Source: Bacteroides sp. (GTDB taxonomy: Bacteria > Bacteroidota > Bacteroidia > Bacteroidales > Bacteroidaceae). Taken from it: a stretch of DNA of 44,966 nt. Of the stretch, positions 33,727-40,552 are shown piece by piece; the stretch's first letter is position 1; each line of letters begins with the position of its first letter. A model generated the notes under the pieces. It had not been told where the DNA came from. It did not search any database and was given only the letters and a program-made list of their open reading frames with translations. The stretch spans positions 1 through 44,966 of the forward strand of contig JAGOOC010000022.1 in the NCBI GenBank assembly GCA_017992695.1, written 5' to 3'. A program made the position numbers and the translations under genes.

Positions 33727-35258
33727 CATTTTATACCCTTACACTTTAATACCTGACCATCCTTATCTACCGGATAGAGAGCTCCTTCCTGCTCCAAACG
33801 TTCAGCCATGCCAGATAGCATCTCTTTTAGTTTTTCAGGTTCTGTTTGCGCCCTATCCATCGATTCAATGGGATCAATGGCAAGGTTATACAACCTATAG
33901 TCAGGGCTTTCGGGAGTTTCCGGGTTATAATAATAGATTAGCTTCCAGTCTCCTTTGCGGAAAGTAGTGAAATAACTGCCACGGTGTTCGTGCGGAAAAT
34001 GCATCAGAAACTCTTGTCGGTGACTTCGATCGGTCTTTCCACGTAGCAGGGTTTTCAGGTTGCCACCATCGAGTACATGCTCTTTCGGGGGTTTTACATC
34101 GGCAACAGCGAGCACAGTAGGGTAAATATCCATCACAGTGCCCAATTGGGTTTGCACTTTACCTGATGCAATCGGGAAGCGTTTCTGAAATTTGTTCTTC
34201 GCATTGACCTTTGCCCACGAAGCAATGAACGGTACACGTACACCCCCTTCAAATTCCGACCCCTTTTTCCCCTTCAAAGGTGCCGAAGAGCCATAATCGG
34301 CCGCTTCGCCCAAAGGAGCATCTCCACCATTATCGCCTAAAAAGAGAATCAACGTATTTTCGGCTACGCCCAGTTCCACCAGTTTATCCATAAGGTCGCC
34401 CAGTGACTTGTCCATTCCCTCGATGAGGGTGGCAAACGCTTTGGCCTGACTGCTTTTAGCAGGGTCGGTATACCTACCGATAAAGCGTTCGTCGGTTTCA
34501 AAAGGAGAATGCACGGCATAATGTGCCAAATTAAGGTAGAACGGTTGCTTCTCGGCTACTGCTTTGGCTATCTCTCTTTCTGCCTCCAGCGTTAACGCAT
34601 CCGACAGAAAAGTAGAAGTGCCGTGATAGGCTTCCAAGTCGGGCACTGCACGGGCTTTTTGTCCTTTGATCCATCCATATCCATTCTCACCGTGATAGCT
34701 TCCGGGATGCCCAATAGAGGAGCCGGCAATCGTTACATCAAACCCAAGATTTCTAGGATCCTCGCCTTCGCTGCTTAGGCAGCCAAAATGAGCCTTACCC
34801 ACGTGAATGGTTTTGTAACCGGCTTGTTGCAGCATTTTGGGATATACCCGATCGGTACGGGTAAGCCCCTTCCAGTTCCATTCGGGAGGGCCGAAGGGAG
34901 TACGGTTGTTGCTTTCGGCATTGATCCAATTGGTGGTGTGGTGACGGGTGGCGTTCTGCCCCGTCAAGATTGAAGTGCGCGAGGGCGAACTAACACTCTG
35001 CGCATAGAAAGTAGAAAAACGGATGCCCTGCGCCGCCAGACGCTCCATCTGCGGAGTGTGATACCATTCATTCAGAGGTTGGCGTGCCGGATGCCCCTGG
35101 CCATCGGTAAGGAAGGGAACGGAAGTATCCATCAGACCCATATCATCGACCAAGAAAACAACGATATTGGGGCGGTCTTGAGCCCAACCTAAAGAGAGGT
35201 AAGCTGTACTGATGAAAGCACCTGTTGTAAGAAGTGACCTTTTCACTGTGTTGATCAT
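33726..35258 (-). CDS. Secreted S1-family sulfatase, serine-type
   Basis: This hydrolase removes sulfate esters, probably from host glycans. The 510-aa protein has a signal peptide (MINTVKRSLLTTGAFISTAY) and begins its catalytic domain with RPNIVVFLVDDMG (metal-binding Asp pair). The active-site motif is SSPSRTSILTG with Ser90 as the residue converted to formylglycine, so it needs an anaerobic sulfatase-maturating enzyme; none is encoded in the window. Further family blocks are KTIHVGKAHFG, LFLGDNGGDAPLG and the Lys- and His-containing C-terminal part. It faces the fucosidase operon divergently. Its last codons (KGIK, stop) lie in repeat copy C. The target sulfate position is unknown. Confidence 0.95.
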   Translation of the reverse strand: MINTVKRSLLTTGAFISTAYLSLGWAQDRPNIVVFLVDDMGLMDTSVPFLTDGQGHPARQPLNEWYHTPQMERLAAQGIRFSTFYAQSVSSPSRTSILTGQNATRHHTTNWINAESNNRTPFGPPEWNWKGLTRTDRVYPKMLQQAGYKTIHVGKAHFGCLSSEGEDPRNLGFDVTIAGSSIGHPGSYHGENGYGWIKGQKARAVPDLEAYHGTSTFLSDALTLEAEREIAKAVAEKQPFYLNLAHYAVHSPFETDERFIGRYTDPAKSSQAKAFATLIEGMDKSLGDLMDKLVELGVAENTLILFLGDNGGDAPLGEAADYGSSAPLKGKKGSEFEGGVRVPFIASWAKVNAKNKFQKRFPIASGKVQTQLGTVMDIYPTVLAVADVKPPKEHVLDGGNLKTLLRGKTDRSHRQEFLMHFPHEHRGSYFTTFRKGDWKLIYYYNPETPESPDYRLYNLAIDPIESMDRAQTEPEKLKEMLSGMAERLEQEGALYPVDKDGQVLKCKGIK

Positions 35259-35303
35259 TGTGTTTTTTTAATTAAAAATTATATGCTGATTCATTGAAAA
35301 ACA

Positions 35304-35311
35304 CAAAGATA
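35304..35311 (-). promoter_or_regulatory. Sulfatase promoter, -7 element
   Basis: The minus strand reads TATCTTTG, an exact -7 consensus, 45 bp before the start codon; no clear -33 element was seen. Confidence 0.65.
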
Positions 35312-35415
35312 GTGCATTTTATGAAAAGCCTCTTTTGTTTATCCAATAGTTTATTACCCATACATATACTGAGGTAGCTTGAGAGCGGAGAAATGAAAAT
35401 TAACTAGCAAAGAAT

Positions 35416-35446
35416 TTGAGTTTAGACGGCAATGAACTACCTTTGC
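35416..35446 (+). promoter_or_regulatory. Promoter of the fucosidase-GHL10-PNGase operon
   Basis: TTTG (35416-35419), 19 bp, then TACCTTTG (35439-35446): a consensus promoter about 63 bp before the first start codon. Confidence 0.82.
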
Positions 35447-35464
35447 TCCATGGACAGAGCGTAG

Positions 35465-35480
35465 TCTTAAGCGCTTAAGA
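35465..35480. promoter_or_regulatory. 16-bp perfect palindrome, candidate LacI-family operator
   Basis: TCTTAAGCGCTTAAGA is a perfect palindrome with a central CG and AAGCGCTT core, the pattern of LacI/GalR-family sites. It lies about 13 nt downstream of the predicted transcription start, where a bound repressor would block polymerase. No LacI-type gene is in the window. Confidence 0.6.
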
Positions 35481-35508
35481 TCAAATGAAACGAATCTTAA
35501 CTGAATGA

Positions 35509-36852
35509 ATGTATATGAAAATGTATCGATCTATTGTTATATTGATCTGCCTGCTATCGGCAGGAATTAGGCTTAACGGACAGACCGTAACAATCGACTC
35601 AAACCAAAAACGAATGGAGTGGTTTGACCAGGCAAAGCTAGGAATTTTTATTCATTGGGGCATCTATGCCGTCGATGGGGTTTCTGAAAGTTGGTCGTTC
35701 TTCAACAACTACCTCCCGTATGACCAATACATGAACCAGATGAAGGGATTCACCGCCTCTAAGTACAACCCCAAAGAGTGGGTAGACCTTATCAAGCAGA
35801 GCGGTGCCCGCTATACGGTAATCACCACCAAGCACCATGACGGTGTAGCCTTATGGGATACCAAAGTCGGAGAGCTCAGCGCCGTAAAAGGAACTCCTGC
35901 AGCTCGCGATTTGATTACGCCTTTCGTAAAAGAGGTACGCAAACAGGGGCTGAAGTTAGGGTTCTATTACTCACTGCTCGACTGGTCGCACCCCGACTAC
36001 CCCAACAAAACCCGCACGGAGACGCGCTACAAAGACGATCCTGAACGTTGGGCACGTTTTGTAAAGTTTAATTTCGACCAGCTTACCGAACTGAACAAAG
36101 GATGGAAGCCAGACCTCTATTGGTTTGACGGTGATTGGGAACAGAGTGCCGAAGCTTGGAAATCAAAAGAGATTGTCGACCTGCTGCGTTCAACCAACCC
36201 AGAAGTCATCATCAACTCGCGCATACAAGGGTATGGTGACTATGCCACCCCCGAGCAAGGTGTACCCGTAGTGCGCCCCTCAGAGCGCTATTGGGAGCTT
36301 TGCATGACCATGAATGACTCATGGGGCTATCAGCATGCCGACAGCAACTACAAAACCCCAACAATGCTGCTGCGCACCTTTGTCGACTGCCTCAGTATGG
36401 GCGGAAACCTCCTGCTCGATATCGGTCCCAAAGCGGACGGGACTATCCCCGAGGAACAGGTAGCTACCTTGAAAGCATTCGGCCGATGGACGAGCAAGCA
36501 CAAAGAGGCCATCTACCAAACGAGGGCAGGTATTCCTAATGAACATTTTCAAGGATACACCACGCTGAACAAAGCAGGTGATATTCTTTACCTATACCTG
36601 CCTTACCGCCCCAATGGCCCTATAGAGATCAAGGGATTGCTCAATAAAGTAAACCGCGTATGGGTGGTAGGTCACGGAACCATGCTTCCGTGGAAGATCC
36701 ACAATAAAAACTACTGGAGCGACGTGCCGGGTAACCTCTATATTGATGTCCCCGAGCGGGTGCAGGACGAAGAGATTACCGTTCTTGCCGTTCTGCTTGA
36801 CGGGCCTATTAAGCTCTATAGCGGTGCAGGCAAAGTAATTGAAAGCAATTAA
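35509..36852 (+). CDS. Secreted alpha-L-fucosidase (GH29), short form
   Basis: The 447-aa enzyme has a signal peptide (MKMYRSIVILICLLSAGIRL) and a GH29 barrel with KLGIFIHWGIYAV, VITTKHHDGVALWDT and the predicted nucleophile Asp207 in LYWFDGDWEQS. The C-terminal part is a short beta-sandwich without extra binding modules, unlike the GH29 protein at 20654. HWGIYAVDGVSESW-type members usually act on broad aryl- or alpha-1,2/1,6-linked fucose. The start may be at 35509, 35515 or 35521. It heads a three-gene operon with gaps of 14 and 30 nt, followed by the GHL10-like and PNGase genes, so core or antenna fucose of N-glycans is a likely target. Confidence 0.95.
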   Translation: MYMKMYRSIVILICLLSAGIRLNGQTVTIDSNQKRMEWFDQAKLGIFIHWGIYAVDGVSESWSFFNNYLPYDQYMNQMKGFTASKYNPKEWVDLIKQSGARYTVITTKHHDGVALWDTKVGELSAVKGTPAARDLITPFVKEVRKQGLKLGFYYSLLDWSHPDYPNKTRTETRYKDDPERWARFVKFNFDQLTELNKGWKPDLYWFDGDWEQSAEAWKSKEIVDLLRSTNPEVIINSRIQGYGDYATPEQGVPVVRPSERYWELCMTMNDSWGYQHADSNYKTPTMLLRTFVDCLSMGGNLLLDIGPKADGTIPEEQVATLKAFGRWTSKHKEAIYQTRAGIPNEHFQGYTTLNKAGDILYLYLPYRPNGPIEIKGLLNKVNRVWVVGHGTMLPWKIHNKNYWSDVPGNLYIDVPERVQDEEITVLAVLLDGPIKLYSGAGKVIESN

Positions 36853-36866
36853 TACATCACAATAGA

Positions 36867-38918
36867 ATGAAAAAAAGTCTCCTATTATCTGCCATGGCTC
36901 TGCTTATTAGCACGGCCGGCATAGCACAAAATCTGCTTGCGAAACATGAAAGAACACTGACCCTGCCTTTGGGTTACGTGTGCTACCGCACAGCAGGATT
37001 ACTTAAAATAGACGGAAAGCTCAATGAAGCATCGTGGAAAAGTGCTGAGTCCACAGCTCCGTTTGTAGACATCAGCGGTGAAGGTTTTGCCAAACCAATT
37101 TACAACACAGCTGCCAAAATGCTGTGGGACGATGAGTACCTTTACATAGGTGCCACGTTGCAAGAGCCGGATATCAAAGCCCGACTGACCCAGCGGGATA
37201 CCATCATCTATCACGACAATGATTTTGAGGTGTTTTTAGATCCCGATGGCGACGGACACCAATACTTTGAGATAGAAACCAACGCCCGGGGAGTGATTTT
37301 CGACTTGATGCTCGACAGGCCCTACCGCAGTGGCGGAAATTTCTTTATTCAGTGGGATTGTCCGGGACTGAAAACAGCCATCCATTGCGACGGAACGCTC
37401 AATAAATCGACCGATAAAGACCGCCAATGGAGTGTAGAAATGGCCATTCCGCGTGCAGCAATCACCAGAAACTTCACCAACCCGCTACAAACCGGCAATT
37501 ACTGGCGCATCAACTTCTCGCGCGTACAATGGCTTAAAGCCGGAGGCCCCGAAGAGAACTGGGTATGGAGCCCCACCGGAAAGATCGACATGCACATGCC
37601 CGATCGTTGGGGATTTCTTTACTTCTCGGACAAAACTGTTGGAAAAGCCAAAGATACATTTACCTATCCCTACGACATGGCAGCTTACCGACTGCTTTGG
37701 GCGATGTTCTACACCCAACAAGAGCAGTATGCCAAAGAGAGAAACTACCTGCGCACGAAAGAGAACTTCTTCTTGACAGCTGCCGACCTCAAAGGACTAC
37801 CCGAAGGGGCAGAAATAGCGGTAGAAGCCACTGCCAATACCTACCGGATGAACATCACCGTTCCGCAACAAAAGGTGCGCTACGTAATCAACCAAGAAGG
37901 ACGCTTCAACGTAGAGAAGATACCGGCACGCCAAGTGAAGAACTGGGTATGGACACGCATCAATAAGAACAAAAGCGACAAAGAGCACCAACAATGGTTT
38001 GCTTTACTCAAAGAGTGCGGCATCAGCGGTGTGATGTTCGAGGGATACGACGAAAACCTCTACCGCCTTTGCAAAGAGGCCGGACTCGAGGCTCACTACT
38101 GGAAATGGACCATGAACCGCTCAGAACTTCTTCAAACCAAACCCGATTGGTATGCAGTAAATCGCAAAGGAGAGTCGTCATTCGACAAACCTGCTTATGT
38201 AGATTATTACCGCTTCCTCTGCCCCAATCGCGAAGGGGTAGCCGAGTATTTGGCGGCTGATTATGTAAAAGAGTCCAAAAAGCCCTATGTAGACGGGGTA
38301 CATCTGGACTATGTGCGCTACCCCGACATCGTTTTGCCAATTGGCTTGTGGAAGAACTACGGCATTGAACAGACCTCCGAACTTCCTCAATACGACTACT
38401 GCTATTGCGATGTGTGCCGAGCCAAGTTCAAAGCACTCACCGGACAGGATCCAATGGATTTGAAATACCCCATGGAGAGTCAATCGTGGATTAACTTCCG
38501 CCTCGATGCCATCACAAAGGTAGTCGACCGAATCACCCAAGCGGTGAAAGAGGACGGTAAGGCGGCGATTACGGCTGCAGTGTTTCCCGGACCGTCAATG
38601 GCACGCAAAATGGTACGTCAAGACTGGGGCAACTGGTCGCTCGATGCCTATTTCCCGATGATTTACAACGGATTCTACAACGAAGGGCCCGCGTGGATCG
38701 GCCGCTCGGTAAAGGAGAGCGTAGAAACCATGAACGGACGCGCCAAGGTATATGCCGGATTGTTCTTCCCCGATATCAAAAACGACTTTGAAGAGGCACT
38801 CGACGAGGCATTCAATAACGGTGCTTCGGGCGTTTCCTTCTTCGACGGACCGGACGAGGCTTACCTGCAGCGCCTGAAAACGTATCTGAACAAACGAGGA
38901 TTTGAGGTAAAGAAATAA
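36867..38918 (+). CDS. Secreted CBM9-like plus glycosidase-like (GHL10/DUF187-type) protein
   Basis: The 683-aa protein starts with a signal peptide (MKKSLLLSAMALLISTAGIA). An N-terminal carbohydrate-binding module 9-like domain follows (about 45-255; LKIDGKLNEASWKSAE, MLWDDEYLYIGA, NDFEVFLDPDGDGHQYFEIE). The C-terminal domain (about 350-680) looks like a TIM barrel of the glycosyl-hydrolase-like 10 group, with VDGVHLDYVRYP (Asp481 a possible catalytic or structural acid), CYCDVCRAKF, YFPMIYNGFYNEG and GVSFFDGPDEAYL. I know of no established activity for this architecture, so hydrolase function is inference. It lies between a fucosidase and a PNGase F-like gene in one operon, which suggests work on N-glycoproteins. 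Confidence 0.85.
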   Translation: MKKSLLLSAMALLISTAGIAQNLLAKHERTLTLPLGYVCYRTAGLLKIDGKLNEASWKSAESTAPFVDISGEGFAKPIYNTAAKMLWDDEYLYIGATLQEPDIKARLTQRDTIIYHDNDFEVFLDPDGDGHQYFEIETNARGVIFDLMLDRPYRSGGNFFIQWDCPGLKTAIHCDGTLNKSTDKDRQWSVEMAIPRAAITRNFTNPLQTGNYWRINFSRVQWLKAGGPEENWVWSPTGKIDMHMPDRWGFLYFSDKTVGKAKDTFTYPYDMAAYRLLWAMFYTQQEQYAKERNYLRTKENFFLTAADLKGLPEGAEIAVEATANTYRMNITVPQQKVRYVINQEGRFNVEKIPARQVKNWVWTRINKNKSDKEHQQWFALLKECGISGVMFEGYDENLYRLCKEAGLEAHYWKWTMNRSELLQTKPDWYAVNRKGESSFDKPAYVDYYRFLCPNREGVAEYLAADYVKESKKPYVDGVHLDYVRYPDIVLPIGLWKNYGIEQTSELPQYDYCYCDVCRAKFKALTGQDPMDLKYPMESQSWINFRLDAITKVVDRITQAVKEDGKAAITAAVFPGPSMARKMVRQDWGNWSLDAYFPMIYNGFYNEGPAWIGRSVKESVETMNGRAKVYAGLFFPDIKNDFEEALDEAFNNGASGVSFFDGPDEAYLQRLKTYLNKRGFEVKK

Positions 38919-38948
38919 ATATAAACCATACCAATAGCATTGATCTAG

Positions 38949-40220
38949 ATGAATAAAAACGTATACCTGTTACTGCTTGCGCTATTCACCGCGTCGGCAG
39001 TTTCGACTTCGGCCGCTTCGGCAGTTTCGACAAGCAAACACAAAGAGTTGCCCGCCAAAGGCGACCGCACCATTCAGGTTTTTGAAAACGCAAAGGTGCG
39101 TTTTGTACCCGCCACCTACCCCGGCAACTATAGTGAGGCCGACAACGAGGGAATCTATCACTTAGTGAACGGACGAATCCTTGTAAAAAAGATCACCTTG
39201 CCCGAGTATAAGCGCAACGTGTCGGTTAAACTAAAACTGACCGTAGCCTCGAACGGCGACCGCTGGGACAAGTCGGGTTCGTGCTTCGTTCTCCCCTCTT
39301 CATCCGCTATCAACCTGCTCAACATAGCCAAAGGAGATGCCAAGTTCCCGAAGATAGACTCCCTGAAATTGGAGAACATGAACGGTATCATTGCCGGAAA
39401 AGACTATCTGCCCACGGTGGAGTTGATGCGCTTTATGACTCCCTTCGGAGTGGGTCACTTCAGCGGCAACAACGACACGCTGACGAGCAAGCGTCGTCCG
39501 GTATACATCCCCAAGTGGGAAAAGCAAGTGCAGTGGGAGCAAGAGATCACCGATCTCTATGCGTTGCTGAAAGGCGAGGTTTATGTGGGAGTTTTCATTG
39601 ATACTTGGACAACCGAGGGTTACGTGGTAAGCATGGAGTTGGATGTGAAAGAGAGCAAGATTGCTTGCGACCCGCTGCCCCAACGCCATGTAGAGCCATT
39701 GATGAATACCGTGTATTACATCGGACAATCTTACCCCGACATCTTTTCGCGCAAAGCGGTAACCACCGAGTTTAACGTGCCCAAAGGGGCTAAAAACATT
39801 CGTTTGAAATACATTGTAACCGGTCATGGCGGGCACAGTGGCGGCGATGAATTTGTACAAAAACACAACATCCTTTCGATAGACGGAAAAGAGGTACTGA
39901 ACTTCGTTCCTTGGCGCGACGATTGCGCTTCGTTCAGACGCTTTAACCCTGCCACGGGAGTTTGGCTAAGAAAGCGCACCTCCTCTTACATTGGCAAGGG
40001 TGGATATGCCGAGAAGGAGATCGAAGAGCCATTGGCCTCGTCCGACTTATCGCGCTCCAACTGGTGTCCCGGTTCGGATGTATGGCCCGAGGAGGTTGCA
40101 CTGGGCACTTTATCGCCCGGCAAGCACACGTTTACAGTGAACATCCCCGAATCACAGAAGATCAACGGAAACGAGCTGAACCACTGGTTGGTTTCGGCCT
40201 ATTTGATATGGGATAAGTAA
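38949..40220 (+). CDS. PNGase F-like peptide-N4-(N-acetyl-glucosaminyl)asparagine amidase
   Basis: The product (423 aa) resembles Flavobacterium PNGase F, which releases whole N-glycans from asparagine. A signal peptide and a Ser/Ala-rich stretch (about 1-30, containing a 24-bp DNA duplication) precede two jelly-roll domains. By hand alignment, the PNGase F Asp60 region matches GDRWDKSG with Asp107, and the Glu206 region matches [11 protein letters not shown] with Glu301. The position of Glu118 appears as Asp218 (VFIDTW). SRSNWCPGS matches the RAGWCPGM block of PNGase F. It is the last gene of the operon and ends near a probable terminator. The family is well supported; the Glu-to-Asp change may affect activity. 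Confidence 0.88.
   Translation: MNKNVYLLLLALFTASAVSTSAASAVSTSKHKELPAKGDRTIQVFENAKVRFVPATYPGNYSEADNEGIYHLVNGRILVKKITLPEYKRNVSVKLKLTVASNGDRWDKSGSCFVLPSSSAINLLNIAKGDAKFPKIDSLKLENMNGIIAGKDYLPTVELMRFMTPFGVGHFSGNNDTLTSKRRPVYIPKWEKQVQWEQEITDLYALLKGEVYVGVFIDTWTTEGYVVSMELDVKESKIACDPLPQRHVEPLMNTVYYIGQSYPDIFSRKAVTTEFNVPKGAKNIRLKYIVTGHGGHSGGDEFVQKHNILSIDGKEVLNFVPWRDDCASFRRFNPATGVWLRKRTSSYIGKGGYAEKEIEEPLASSDLSRSNWCPGSDVWPEEVALGTLSPGKHTFTVNIPESQKINGNELNHWLVSAYLIWDK
38994..39031 (+). repeat. 24-bp tandem duplication in the PNGase signal region
   Basis: TCGGCAGTTTCGAC at 38994-39007 recurs at 39018-39031, a 24-bp period that gives SAVSTSAA then SAVSTS. It keeps the frame and lengthens the segment after the hydrophobic core of the signal peptide. 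Confidence 0.8.
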
Positions 40221-40259
40221 ACTTAATTTATCTTCATACTCGATAAAAAAACAACGATG

Positions 40260-40307
40260 ATGAGCGGTTTTACTCAGTCTTTTCAGACTTTGTAAACCAC
40301 TCATTTT
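40260..40307 (+). terminator. Probable terminator of the fucosidase-PNGase operon
   Basis: ATGAG (40260-40264) pairs with CTCAT (40300-40304), then GGTTT with AAACC, with a small mismatch between them; AGTCT and AGACT form an inner hairpin. A short TTTT run follows. The stem is interrupted and the T-run short, so the call is moderate. Confidence 0.5.
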
Positions 40308-40335
40308 CAATTACTTTTTAGTAGACCTTTATTCA

Positions 40336-40404
40336 CTTCGAAAGGGTATTGCATTTGCCTCGAGAGAGTATCTCTTTTGAAGCAAATGCAATACCCTTTC
40401 GAAG
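40336..40404. repeat. Perfect 23-bp intergenic inverted repeat with a tandem third unit
   Basis: The arms 40336-40358 and 40382-40404 are exact complements (core AAAGGGTATTGCATTTGC), with a 23-nt loop that holds a small GAGAG/CTCT hairpin. A diverged direct copy follows at once: GAAGCAAGAGTGATACCCTC against GAAGCAAATGCAATACCCTT. The three-unit plan is like that at 5338. Confidence 0.85.
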
Positions 40405-40491
40405 CAAGAGTGATACCCTCTATTTTACACCTCCGAAACCGTATACGTAAAATCCTCTCACTAACAGCGTGATAATCTGAAAATAATCATG

Positions 40492-40499
40492 TAAATTTG
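40492..40499 (+). promoter_or_regulatory. leuS promoter, -7 element
   Basis: TAAATTTG matches TAnnTTTG, 53 bp before the leuS ATG. No clear -33 element was found. Confidence 0.55.
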
Positions 40500-40552
40500 T
40501 TCCCTAAATAGATAACAACTATAAATCACTATAAAAGAGAAGGATTACCGTT

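Larger units (their letters stand above)
33569..33740 (+). repeat. Small-RNA cassette, copy C
   Basis: Near-identical to copies A and B, beginning TTAATAACCCACACCGAG and ending ATTTTATACCCTT inside the sulfatase coding end. The upstream palindrome carries one change (ACAG CTCT). Confidence 0.9.
40221..40552. other. Intergenic region with probable terminator and long palindrome
   Basis: This 332-bp stretch between the PNGase operon and leuS holds the stem-loop at 40260-40307, the palindrome at 40336-40404 and the leuS promoter. No gene was seen. Confidence 0.6.

Noticed and set aside
30728-33740. Interpreting the three repeats as an insertion sequence or MITE
   Set aside because: No terminal inverted repeats bounding the units and no target-site duplications could be seen; the units are better explained by promoter, RNA and terminator.
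40336-40404. Interpreting the palindrome as an invertible promoter or recombinase site
   Set aside because: The segment between the arms is only 23 bp and contains no promoter-like sequence.
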